NCBI GenBank assembly: GCA_037042915.1
Contig: CM073193.1
Location: forward strand, 3,038,001 to 3,102,000
Reading direction: 5' to 3'
From: Auricularia sp. M13
Taxonomy: Eukaryota > Basidiomycota > Agaricomycetes > Auriculariales > Auriculariaceae
DNA length: 64,000 bases
The notes below the pieces were generated by a model. That model worked only from the letters and a program-made list of their open reading frames with translations. It had not been told where the DNA came from and ran no database searches. The translations under genes were made by a program, and so were the position numbers. Below are positions 31,654 through 45,271 of the stretch, in pieces (the first letter of the stretch is position 1; the number at the start of each line of letters is the position of its first letter).

Positions 31654-33110
31654 ATGAAAGCCCCACGTTCCCTCAAGATTTCTTCGCCTTCGATAGCAGT
31701 TGCGCAGCCCAGCTCGCCGGACGCGTCCCACCGCCCGTCGCGCTCGCCTTATCGCTTCCTCGCGCCCCAGGCCGAGGAGTACGACGAGAAGGACATCTGT
31801 GACGGCCAGGAGCTCTCCGCGCTCAAGCCCTCGCGTTCTGGCGCCGCCGTTCCCTGCTCGTCGCGCATCCGCCTAGACTCGTCGCCTGCTCCCGCAGACG
31901 CTCACCGCCGAAGCCAGCCCTCGACACCCATCGTCATAAACCACGCCTATGGATACCCAGCGCCCTCGCGCACACTACTGCCCGCGCCATGTACGATGCC
32001 CACCGAGTCGCAATCTCCTTCCGCGTGGTGTCGCTTCATGGAGCGCATACGGCCCTGGATTCCGCTTGGCTTGTGGGTGGCCACCTCACTTGGCTTCTTG
32101 CTTGCTATCGCTTTCTGGCGCTCAGAGGTCTTCCAACGTGAGTACCGCTGCGCGGGGCTGGCACAGCCCCGCGCCCTGCCGGTACCGCCGCGCCGGCGTA
32201 TTGATGCCTTTTATTGACACTTTCCCACGCAGGACTGGACGAGTTCTCTCACTGGTTGCAGGACCAAGGCTACCGGGGCCATGCTGTCCTTTTCGTGTTG
32301 ATATTTATCACTACCGTCCCGTGCGTTTCTCTTGTCCGTGACCTGCTTCAGCGAGTGCTAACACCGCTATCTGACAGACCGTTCCCGCTGTATTCCACAT
32401 TCATGACGCTTTCTGGCTACTGTTTCGGCGCGCTCTCCGGTGCTTTGATATCCTACTTCGCATCGCTCAGTGGCGCGATCGTAGTGTTCCTACTGTCTCG
32501 CGAGTACCTGAGCGACTACATTGGCTCCATCTTCGCACGTGCGCCATCTCTGAAGCGCGTCGTGCGCGCCATCGAGAAGCGGCCCAACATCCTGTTCCTC
32601 GTACGGCTGGCACCCTACCCGTACAACGTCATGAACGTGCTCCTCGCGGCCTCGCCCACGCTGACGCTGCGTACGTATGCGACGTGCACTGGGCTCTCGC
32701 TGTTCAAAGTCATTGTCCACACGTCGATCGGCGCTGGCATTCACTCGTTCAGCCACCAGGTCTCTGCTACACCGGCAGAAGGCGTATCGGACCCTGAGGA
32801 TCAGAGCAGTGTCATGTCCAAAGTTTGGACGGGACTTGGCGTCGCGCTCTGCGTGGGCGTGTTCATTTACATTACGATCGTGGCGCGCCGCGCGGTCGAC
32901 GGGGAACTGGCGGACTCGGAAGAGCCGGCGTCAGAGGAAACGGTCGCGTTTTTGCACGCGGACGACTCGGTGGACGACCTGGACAACCAGGAGATGACGG
33001 AAACAACCATACACGGCGGTACCACGCCGTCGCAACCGCGTATGGCTGCGCTGGAGATGGATGGACCCGACACCACAGACATTGTAGCATCACCATTGCC
33101 TAGGGCATGA
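31654..33110 (+). CDS. TVP38: TVP38-like Golgi membrane protein (VTT / SNARE-associated domain)
   Basis: Three exons. The first runs MKAPRSLKISSPSIAVAQPS to the donor after VFQ; the second begins LDEFSHWLQDQGYRGH; the third begins PFPLYSTFMTLSGYCFGALS. The cytosolic N-terminus is Ser/Pro-rich, followed by a membrane segment (PLGLWVATSLGFLLAIAFW). The VTT domain follows: the VLFVLIFITTVP helix, the re-entrant GYCFGALSGALISYFASLSG, the conserved RPNILFLVRLAPYPYNVMNV, and VWTGLGVALCVGVFIYITIV near the end. The C-terminal tail is acidic. Yeast Tvp38 sits in late Golgi membranes, and VTT proteins (VMP1, TMEM41B, DedA) are lipid scramblases; activity here is inferred. An internal ATG at 31999 would drop the low-complexity N-terminus. 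Confidence 0.88.
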
Positions 33111-34521
33111 TTTACCCCAACACCTACCACCTACTTTTCTGCATTTGCTATCTCCAACCTCGCTTTTTTACACTCATCTTTTTTGACCTCTTTCTTCGAT
33201 CCCTGGCCTTTATAGCTGACTCGGCCCCCTCGTTCCCTCTCCTACGCTCTACGCTCTACGGGTACATTATTTTTGTTTGGCTCTGCACTGCTTGCAGCAA
33301 TACCATCATGACCCTTTCTCTGCGGACAAAGATAAACTAGCAATTACATAGCGTCATGCTGATCGAGTGCAAGAGCCTGCCATGGCCTCGAAAGTTGCGC
33401 CCTCGGTGCTTAGCGCGTCCCGACGTCGGACGTTGTCGAGGCCGGCGCTGTAGTCGTAGAGAATAAATGCGACAGGGCCCGTTGGCCTGTTAATTGGGCT
33501 GCCGCTGCGCGGTTGACGCGACAGCCTGTCCAGTGTCCGAGTCGCCATTTGCATTGTGTCTGTGTCGATGTACTTATTGGATGGGAGCGTTCCGGGGGTC
33601 TGACTACAGATGGCCATATGCGCGATACGCTTGCGCGCGGGGGGCTGCACGGCCTGATACCCGGGATTATGAAATGACCCTCTGGAGTCTGGAGAGTTCG
33701 AATGCCTAACATTGAGCACAGACGCGCACGCCGCACGGGCTCTCCCATTCGATTTCGAAGACTCAGAGGAGAGACGCGGGCGCGGGGCGAGCGCCGAGCA
33801 CGCGAGAGGGAGCACTACGCCATTGCAGATCTGGCAGATCTTCGATGGCAGATTTCCGATTCGTGCGTATGTATGCGCAGGTAGCGTGACGTTTTTGTGT
33901 TGACCCGGCCGGGCTCGTGCCAGCGAGCCAATCAGCCGTTGCCCGTGCCGACGGGCCCAGCAGGCAAGAAAGAGCTCATCGCGAGATACAGGCAGACTTA
34001 CAGTAGACTCACGCGCAGACGTCCAACCCTCGCAAGCATGCGGCCAACTCAGACGGCCACCGCCGCGCAATGTTGTCCAATCCAAATGGATATTCGGGCC
34101 GCTACAGGCCTCCTCTGAGAAAGAGAACGAAAAAAAAACAGCAGCGCATAGAGCGACAGAGAGCGACGACGACATGACGGTACTGGGGCCAGCGGCAAGA
34201 AAAAGTTCAAGCACCAGACGATTCGATCGATACAAGCACACACAACGCACACAAGACCAGAGGGAGAGTGGGAAGGCAGGGAGCCCAGGGATCGCGCACG
34301 GATGAGGGAGGGTGGGGGTGTCAGAGAGCGAGCGAGCAGGCATAGGCCCCGTCGCTATATACCAAAATACAAGAAGCCGAACAGGGGAACCGCGTTCTTC
34401 CAAGGAGGGCAGCATGGGTGGGAGACAGGAGGGAGCGTGGGGTTGACCGAAGAGACGACAAGGACGGGCGGGCGAGAGCGCGTGCGGGTGCGCTCCTTTG
34501 GCAAACGCGAACCGACGACGT
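33111..34521. other. Convergent intergenic stretch
   Basis: 1.4 kb between two converging genes (TVP38-like and HSF-type), so mainly 3' UTRs. The first 230 bp are pyrimidine-rich (runs of CT and T), fitting a 3' end. A 353-codon open frame on the minus strand (33354-34415) shows no motif and begins with a non-ATG-like context; I treat it as chance. An A8 tract lies at 34131-34138. Confidence 0.5.
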
Positions 34522-36532
34522 CTAGTATTCGTCGGGGTTCTTCGTGTACTCGACCACGCCCGCGGGCGAGGTCGAGTCCCTTACTGCGAGGAAGCGGAAG
34601 CCGGGCGAGACTGGGGAGATAAGACTGCAAGTCAGCATGCTACGTGAGCAGGGCCGACAGCAGCGGCATGGAGAGAGAGGGTGGCGCACACTAACATCTG
34701 TTGATCTCGGAGTCCTCAAACGGAGTCTCCATTGGCGGCGTGTTCGCCGAGCTATGCGACTGCGTCGACATGGTCGAATGAGCAGTCGATGGGCGCACGC
34801 CCGGAGTTGCGCTCGAGCCGTTGCGCTGGTTCGCGGACATCCACGAACCCTCCATCGAGTCGACAGAGGACGTGCTGCCCATGCCCGGGCCGTTGGCAGA
34901 GTACGCAAAGTCCGCCTGTGCGGGATTGAAGCAGTACGATTCAACAGACGGCAGCTGAATGAGGCTCTTTGTCCGCTGGACGCCCGGAACCTCAGTGAGA
35001 TTCGGGGCAGTTCCAGGACGTTGCTCGGACAGGTCGTACGGGCTGGGGTATGGGTTGACGGCCTGACTGTGCCGCCGTCCGCGACGGATGCTGAGCGTGT
35101 TTTGCGACGATCCAGGCCGTCCCACCGAGCCAGGCGTGACAGGACGGTTGCCTGTGTTGGGACGGGAGCAGTCCATGCTGTTGGAGTCGTCGTAGTTGGA
35201 GTAGCCCGTGGTGGGCCGACTATCTGGAGACATAGAAGAGCCGCTGGGGGTGTTTTGCAGAGGAACCGAGGAGAATGGCGACGGATACGACTGCACGGGG
35301 GAGAGGTGGGTCGAGATGGGCGCCGGGCGGGAGTACGGCTGGGAGGGCACGGTCGGGTTGAGGAGCGACGACAGGCTCGACGGGGAGCTGGCGTTCATAT
35401 TCATTTGGGATTGGTAACCCCAGCTGGGCTGCTCGTGGGGGTAAGAATAGCCATGGTGCATGTACATGCCCGAGTCGCGGGACGACTGCATGCCAGGGCC
35501 GGACGAGTAGCCAAACGCGGTCTGTTGCGGCGTGTCGTCTGCGCCGTTGTGGGGCATGTGGTGGTACATGCTGGAGGACGACGTCTCCGACGGGACGGTG
35601 AGCGGCGGGAGCGGGAGCGTCGGGCGCGAGTAGCTGCTGGGCGGCCACTGGCCCGACGCGGCCGGGTTGAGCGGCGTGAACGAGCCTGGGGCGGAAAAGC
35701 CGCGGCTGCGTCCTTTGAAGGGGCCGACGGAGCTGGGCACGGTGAGCGGGACTTGGCCCATGTGTCCCGTCGCCGTGCGCGGCGGATTGATCATGTCGTC
35801 GCGCGGCTTCTTTGCCTTTGGGAGGCGCGGCGGGACGCGGCGCTTGAAGTTGGCGACGACCTCGGGCGGCGAGTGTCTGTTGAGCGTGGGATGCGCTGGC
35901 GGAGCAGGGTATCAGATGCGGCACGGGCCTCTAACAAAACGTTGCCACGCACACCATGTGCTCGCGTCCGGGTCGTCGATGGACGGGTCGACGTTGCGCA
36001 GGTTGACCTTGCGCATGAAGCCATAGATCTGGGCGGGAGTGAGCGGGGGCGGCAGCGAGGGCGCGGCGGGACGCACATTGAGCTGGCGCGAGAAGCTGGC
36101 AAAGCGCGACTGGCGGTAGACGCTGGGCAGGACGTTGAGCGCGAGCTGCTCGGGACGCTCGACGATGATGTGGTCGCCGTTGGCGTCCCAGCGGATCATA
36201 TGGTGGTTTTCGGGCCTCTCGAGCAGGCTAGGCGATGGTCAGCCGGGGTGGAATGTATGCCGCCAACGCTATCGGACGCACGCGTAGAGCTTGGTGAGGA
36301 ACGTCGCCTGGGGCTTCGTCTCTGCCTTTCCCTCGGGCGTGCGGCCCTGGGCATGCTCGCCGTCGTCGCGCGGGCCGTCGTGGTCGTGCTGCTGCTGCGG
36401 GGGCTGCTGCTGGGGCTGCTGCGGCGGCTGGGTATGCGGGGCGGGGCCGTCGAGCGGCGGCTGGCCCTGGTAGACGGGCGGGTAGGAGACCGGGCGCGTC
36501 GCCGGGTCGAACTGCGAGTAGATGTCAGCCAT
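34522..36532 (-). CDS. HSF-type DNA-binding transcription factor
   Basis: Starts MADIYSQFDPATRPVSYPPV at 36532 and ends EYTKNPDEY at 34522. After a Gln/Pro-rich N-terminus comes a heat-shock-factor winged helix: ATFLTKLYALLERPENHHMI, RWDANGDHIIVERPEQLALN, LPSVYRQSRFASFSRQLN with the recognition helix, IYGFMRKVNLRNVDPSIDDP, and NFKRRVPPRLPKAKK. Three introns split this domain; the one after RQLN (36076-36029, 48 bp) is a multiple of three with no stop, so an unspliced mRNA would insert 16 residues right after the recognition helix. The long C-terminus is Ser/Pro/Tyr-rich with no clear heptad trimerisation region, closer to Sfl1/Mga1-type regulators than to canonical Hsf1. The family is certain; the regulated genes are not. 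Confidence 0.9.
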
Positions 36533-36825
36533 TGCGGGCAGCGATGGCGGCGTGGGCAGAAAGAAGAGACCGGGGCGCCCAACTTGTTGACTTGCCGCGT
36601 CAACACATAAATATATTCTCCCGCGCGGATGGCAACTAGCGGTGTCCGGGGGCCCGCATCTACAGGCGTCCATACTCCGCCGACTCGGCTCGTCACGCTG
36701 CTGTCCCATCATTCGCGCCCGCAAACGCGCTCCCTCGGGCCTCACACGCCCGCAGGCCGCAGATCCAGAGAAAACAAAAAGCCTCCAAGGCGTCCCGTGC
36801 CATATAACGCTAATACTATAGTACA

Positions 36826-39432
<2,607 letters not shown>

Positions 39433-39726
39433 TATGGCCTGCCACTCGTGCTCAGTGCTGGCTGCCCGCTGGGCTCTACAAAAAGTCCGATAGAAACGAA
39501 GGAGAGGTGGTAGAAAAAAAAACGATAGCGCGTATGGGCCTGGTGCTGGTGAGGACGGAAGGCAAGTGAGCGTTGACTTCTCGGAACGAACGCGATCTCC
39601 CGCAATTCGGATATGTAAGCCACATCTTGTCCTCTCTGCCTGCGACAACACGGAAAGGCTAAGCTCACTGCCAGCGACAGCGCGTACCCGGGACTAGCAG
39701 TACTGCAATATCTACTGCGAAAAAAA

Positions 39727-42362
39727 ATGGCCCAGGACGCTCAGACAGAGCAGACCCCCTTGCTCAGGAACGACGCGACTCAGGATCCCAACGCTGTCCC
39801 GCGCGTTGAAGTCTCAAAGGGAGACCTACGCTGGGTTCTGGCTGCTCTCTGGTCTGCTGTATTCCTCGGAGCGCTCGACGGTACATACATCCACTCTGCC
39901 CTGTGGACATCGCAATAAACAGCTTGAACTTAGGCACCATCGTCGCCACTATCCTGAATCCCGTGGGCTCGTACTTTAACAAATCCCACCAAGCCTCCTA
40001 TTTAGGCACATCATACCTGCTCTCCATATGCGCCTGTAGTGGCGTCTATGGTGCGCTACCTCACTACTGTCCTCGAACGAGCTGGTCACGTCGCGACCCC
40101 TATTCGCCGTACTAGGACGATTGTCTGATATTCTCGGTCGCAAGCTCACAATGTTGCTCGCCCTGACTTTCTTTGGTACGCTAAGCCCTTCAATCGTGCT
40201 CTAAGTTCACCGAGACGGCGACAAAGGTGTCGGCACGCTCTTTTGCGGTCTCGCGCCTTCCATGGAATCCTTGATTGCTGCCCGGGCCATTGCTGGATTG
40301 GGCGGAGGAGGGTGCGTTCTTGATCGGCGCCTTGCTTCTGGTCTTGGGATATGACGGCTGACAGCCTGTTAGGATTATGACCGGTGCGCAGGATCGACAA
40401 AACACAGAGTCTCGGCAATCGGTCCTCATACTGTACTGCGCAGTGTCCAGCATTGCAGTAACAGATCTCATTCCTTTGAAGCGTCGTGGGCTGTATCAGG
40501 TGGGTTCTGATTCGCCCAAACTCTCCTCAGACAATCGCTTGTCATTAAATGACGCATTGCTTCCCTTGTCTTCCTCCAGGGACTCGCCAACGTGTACGGC
40601 GTGTCACCCGTTTCCCGTGTCCTCAAACGCGGCTCAACCTTCCTTGCAGCTTGTTTGGTCTGGGGGCCGGTCTCGGGGGTCCACTAGGCGGGGTGGGTTT
40701 CCGTTGCGCGCCCCACCCTGGCTCCGTCCGCGACTGACAGTCATGCTTGCGCACAATACAGTGGCTCAACGACGCTTGGGGGTGGTGAGCCATTATTCCG
40801 CACGCACACCCTGTTGATAGCCCGCGCACACCATTCCTAATGCATTCGCGTTCGCAGGCGCTCGGCATTTCTCGTCCAGGCGAGTCGCGCATACACGCTG
40901 CACCCTTACATGCGCCCCGATTAACAACAGCTCCAGATCCCGGTCTTAATCTTTTCCGCGACATTAATTGTTCTCAAAGTCGATATCCCACTGCCGCCTG
41001 CGGTGGCCGCGCAGTCCGCACGGGAGAAACTTGCCCGCATTGACTATCTGGGGGCCTTGACCCTCATGATAACCGTCGCTTCATTACTCCTTGGCGTCAG
41101 TCTCAGAACTGACGAAGACATTGCATGGAGCCATCCGATCGTGGTCGGTTTACTCGTTACAGCCGCGGTAGGGGCAGCTGCATTTGTCTTTGTGGAAGCG
41201 CGCATAGCGCGCGAGCCCATTCTTCCCATGTCGCTGCTCATGCAACGCACGCCCGCGGCCGTGGGATTGAGTAACTTGTCCGTTTCATCCACAGTCCCTT
41301 TCATGATCCCCGTGGTATTGATGAGCGCGTCGCAGCTTCATAAGCGTCCATGCCTTCTCAATGGTTCGAAGCCCCGCCCTTCCATTTCTTGCACTCCGAG
41401 TACTGACTGAACATGGCAGCTATACAACGTCCCGCTGGTGTGTCCTCCTGACACCAGTGCGTGTGAATGTGCAGCCGAGCTCACTCGCGCTTCGCCAGTA
41501 CTTCGAAGCCGTCCGGCTTTCCAGTTCCACGGATGCGGGTCTCCATCTGCTTCCAAACTCGATTGCACTCTCCCTAGGGAGCGTAGGCGCAGGCTGGCAA
41601 GTCATTCTTAGCCGTGCTAGCGGTTTATGGTACTGAATGCGCTATTCTACGCAGGTTTATGCGCCACACGGGCAAATACTGGAACCTAACCGTCCTTTCC
41701 GCGATATCGTGCTTGGTGGCGTCGGTTATGGTGACGATTTGGAACAGCAATACGCATCCGCTGCATCTCTGGCTGGACATCGTGCCGAGCGGCCTGGGCG
41801 GCTCTGCGCTCATCACCTCCACCCTTATCGCTCTTATATCTAGTGTTGACCGCGAGCACGTGGCAGTCGCGACCGGTCGTATGTCCTTGTATGGTTTTGT
41901 CGACGCGTAGCTGATAAAGTGACGCGACAGTGTCCTATCTCTTCCGTACAACAGGCCAGGTGCTTGGCGTGAGCCTCAGTGGCGCACTCATTCAAGCCGT
42001 CCTCCTCCGCCAGTTGCGGGCCAATATTACAGGGCCGGACGCCGAAGAGATTATCCAAAGCGTGAGGCAAGTGCCTTTCGACGCGTTAGGATAGGCTGCG
42101 TGCTGATGACCCTGATAGACACTCAACGCTCGTCATCCCGACCCTCGACCCAGTGCGCAAGGCTGCTGCGATAGCGGCGTACGGGAGTGCGCTTCGCGCG
42201 GCCTTCATCGCGCAAACGGCCGTGGCCGCTTTAACCCTGCTGTCGACTTTGCCGATCGAAGAATTTCCGCTTGCCGGCTCACATGAAGAACAGTTGGAGC
42301 ACGACCGCCGTCGCCGCGAGCGGACGCTGGGTCGGTCCAGCTCGGGTAACGGAACTGCATAA
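39727..42362 (+). CDS. MFS transporter, drug:H+ / vacuolar basic amino acid type
   Basis: A heavily split gene (about 15 exons) encoding a 14-helix-type major facilitator. The N-terminus MAQDAQTEQTPLLRNDATQD carries a TPLL dileucine-like signal, common in vacuolar family members (Fnx1, Vba). Conserved parts: WSAVFLGALDGTIVATILNP, LGRLSDILGRK (motif A), ARAIAGLGGGGIMTVSSIAV (motif B region), VLFGLGAGLGGPLGGWLNDA (motif C-like), ARIDYLGALTLMITVASLLL, LYNVPLYFEAVRLSSSTDAG, RHTGKYWNLTV and YLFRTTGQVLGVSLSGALIQ. Three introns need GC donors (40880-40930, 41597-41654, 42067-42118), and an 11-nt microexon (40373-40383) joins GGGG to VSS. One junction near 40035-40090, before PLFAVLGRLSD, I could not resolve; a weak splice site or a small lesion is possible. 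Confidence 0.8.
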
Positions 42363-43154
42363 CGCCATTCATGGAATGAATGGATCTGTGATACTTAGTG
42401 GATAGACGGATAGAGATCTCGCTTGCTAAAAGGCGGCATAGAGTTCCCTTTGTACGCAGAGGCCTCCGCAATATGACAGAAACACGGGCGAGCATCCCCT
42501 GCGTTCTTGAACGCACGTGTGCAGCGCAAAGGCAGTTGGTCGCCGAGGTATCGGCTGGAACCAATGGTCAGGCGTGTGAATCTTGCTCAGCAATTGCACC
42601 ATTCAATTTGTACTACAAACAGCCGAACGTTGTGCAGAGATTATTGGAGACATTGAGCGTGGTTTATACATGTGGCCGGTGCCATTACAGCGGGTGAGTC
42701 CACAGTAGATTTCGTGTGTGCAAGCGTCACCAACGGCGGGGGGGTTTTTCCTCTAGCCACTGGTGAGCGGGCCGTCTCTCCGCGGCAAGCACAGGGTGGG
42801 CGGATGCTTGTGACGATAGTTTGTTGCGTGAATGCGCGGGGCACGGCAAGACGGTCGATGCGCAGACGGTGACAATTGAGGCGACGAATGTCGCGCCGAA
42901 CAGGGACGACGTGAACGACCTGAGGCGTGTAATTCGAAGTCGCCGGATATTAAACATCTAGATAGCACTAATGAGCGAAGACTCTGGGTGGCGGTGGGCG
43001 AGCTACTCACCGCTTCAGCGCATGGCCAGCCAGAGGAGGGACGGACAAGGTTGCGGGATCTGCCGTCACTTCGCTCTCGCCTTCACAACTTCAACACACC
43101 GGGGTACGCTCGTCGCCTCCGCCACCCAATATACGTGTGCTGAACGACTGCAGA
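42363..43154. other. Intergenic, may hold a 5' exon of uS14m
   Basis: About 790 bp between the MFS stop and the first recognised codon of uS14m. It has no long frame and no motif. A short first exon of the downstream gene could lie near 42970-43100 but cannot be fixed. Confidence 0.4.
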
Positions 43155-43505
43155 ATGACGAATATCCGCATATTTCGCGATATTCGCAAGCGCAATGCCG
43201 TTCACCAGGCCGAAATCCTGCGCCGTGCATATCTTTCGGTCTCGCGCAACGAGACACTGCCGGCGAAGATCAGATACCAAGCTCAACTGCAATTGAACGC
43301 CATGCATCCAGACACGCGTCCGACGCAGGTCAAAAACCGCTGCGTCGAGAGCGGACGTGGTCGTGGTATCATCAGCGAGTTTGGCCTATGCAGAGTAAAG
43401 CATTATGCTAAGTCACTGAATGTCATTCTGATGTTGGCGCAGTACCAATTCCGGCTCAAGGCATTGTCGGGACAGCTTCCTGGGGTGGAAAAGGCGACTT
43501 GGTGA
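43155..43505 (+). CDS. MRP2: Mitochondrial ribosomal protein uS14m
   Basis: Two exons, 43155-43394 and 43443-43505, separated by a 48-bp stop-free intron (GTAAAG...GCGCAG); 100 residues. Sequence order follows uS14m: NIRIFRDIRKR, LSVSRNETLPAKIRYQAQLQ, LNAMHPDTRPTQVKNRCVES, GRGRGIISEFGLCR, then YQFRLKALSGQLPGVEKATW, the nearly invariant C-terminal end. It is a component of the mitochondrial small subunit head (yeast Mrp2). The start is uncertain: MTNIRIF at 43155 is the choice here, MLNDCRM at 43137 is possible, and many family members begin with a few more residues from an upstream exon. Confidence 0.85.
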   Translation: MTNIRIFRDIRKRNAVHQAEILRRAYLSVSRNETLPAKIRYQAQLQLNAMHPDTRPTQVKNRCVESGRGRGIISEFGLCRVKHYAKSLNVILMLAQYQFRLKALSGQLPGVEKATW

Positions 43506-43651
43506 AACGTTCATGTCGAATGGAAAATATGAACAATTAATAGAGTGTAAGCTGCCCGTCCATTCGCAAACTGAAGCACGACCACTGCACGACAGCGCAT
43601 AATACAACACATGGAAGCGTAAAACCTGGGGTATTCAATCGTGACTCCGCA

Positions 43652-45271
43652 TTACGCCTCAGCGCCGTAAGGGGGTTCGGAGATGCCTAGGTCTGACATG
43701 AGGATATCATTCTCGCCGCGTTCGGCGCGCCAGCGATTCGTAATGTTAAGGATGCCCTGGTCGACGAGGAATCTGGGGGAAGGGATGAGTATTTCGAGCC
43801 CAGGAGGCGAAAGTGATCAAGACTTGCCCATACTGCTGCAGCCAGGAGCGCCCAAGTTCCCAGTTGCTCTGGGAGAGCACATCGTCACCATGGACGATGC
43901 TCATTGTGCCGAAAGCGAAGACACAGCCAGCGAGATCGTAGCGTCCTGAAGCCTGTTAGTAAATCATGGCGTGCTAAGAGGAGGTGACTGCTGACCTTTG
44001 AACAAGATCATGCGGTCACGAAGTTCAGGCAGAGGAATGCCGTCGATCACGGTATCTAGCAAACGTTAGGGTGCGTATTCTCTAGTGTGCCTCGATGTGA
44101 GATACTGACCGTGAGGAATGGTGCGCTGAATGAGGGAGGGCCGAAGAGACGGTGGCAAGTGATACTGTGGGTTGCGCCGGTAGTTCTCCAGGTGATAATG
44201 GATGAGCTTGAACGCCTCCTGCTTCCGGGGGTCGTCCTCGCTGATAGACGTCTCCGGGAATGTCTGTTGACCGCTGCTAGGCAGAGAAGGCGGAGGTCCA
44301 TTGGAGAGGCCGAGCGAAGAAGATTCCAAGGTGGGGAGCCCAGCTACTTGGCTCCGGGGACGGAGGTCGAGCGAAGGCAGACCGCCTGAGAAAAGATCGC
44401 GCTGCGAAGATGGCGCTGCGGCAGGTGCGGCTCCAAAGTTCACCGAGGGCTGAGCTGGTTGCGCCGCCGGGATTATGAGCGGAGACTGCGAGGTAGAGTA
44501 CGGCATGTCGAAGAGCGCCGAGAAAGAAAGCGCATCTGAAGAATTCGAAAACAAGTCGGCGCCTGAGCTGCCACGCGGGGCAGCGCTCCGCGAGGGCGAC
44601 AAGGGGAGGCCGCTTCCGGAAAAACTCGATCTCGAAGATGGCGCAGCAAATGACGACGATGCCGTTTTGGCCCGCTTATTGGCAGCGCCCTGGTCATCGT
44701 CTGCTGGACGCTTGTGGTTTCCGGAGGCGACCGCCTGGCGCTTGAGGTTATGGAACGACTCGATGGCGGTGTCTGTGTCGGTCTTATTGAGGAACTCCTG
44801 GAATTCGCCCATGTCCCAGCCCATGCGGGGCAGGAAGGACGGCAAGCCCTCGCCGATGAACTGGCTAAGGTTCTTGACGAGACCGCGCAGCGTGCTGTTC
44901 TCGGCGATGAGGTCCTTGACGATGAGGCGCATGTAATTGAAGGTCTCGTCCTGATTTCCGGAGAGCAGCTCAACCCTAGCTTCCAGGTCGCGAATCTGCA
45001 ATGCATCCAGCACATGGTCAGCCTTGGTACGAGAGCTAGCGCAGGCACCCTTACACGCTGCTGCTTACGCAGACGGAATTCGCGCTGTGCAATGCGATTT
45101 TGGTCACGCCGGGCTGCCTGGGAGCTGCAGGTATATTAGGCTGGGTGGCTGATGTGTGGTCAGAAAAGCGACTCACTTGGGGTTTTTCTTGCGGCCGGGC
45201 TTGGAGCTGTTCCCCTGCTCCTCTTGGTCCATACCACTATCATCCCCAGATTCGGGGTCCTGGATAGTCAT
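43652..45271 (-). CDS. bZIP transcription factor with C-terminal DUF3425
   Basis: Starts MTIQDPESGDDSGMDQEEQG at 45271. Two introns interrupt the bZIP: joined exons read SQAARRDQNRIAQREFRLRK, QQRIRDLEARVELLSGNQDE, a fungal AP-1-like basic region (NxxAQxxFR) with a short zipper. A Ser/Pro-rich middle follows, then a DUF3425-type C-terminus: QEAFKLIHYHLENYRR, SLIQRTIPHDTVIDGIPLPE, LRDRMILFKGRYDLAGCVFA, SQSNWELGRSWLQQYGFLVD, NITNRWRAERGE. This bZIP plus DUF3425 arrangement is common in filamentous fungi; functions are mostly unknown. The last intron (43827-43773, 55 bp) needs a GC donor (TATGG|GCAAGT). There is no Yap1-type cysteine-rich redox domain, so I do not call it a Yap1 orthologue. Confidence 0.88.

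Noticed and set aside
33354-34415. 353-codon open frame on the minus strand
   Set aside because: It lies in the convergent 3' region of two genes, has no motif, is Ser/Arg/Cys-rich in a way typical of chance frames in GC-rich DNA, and its start lacks a supporting ATG context.
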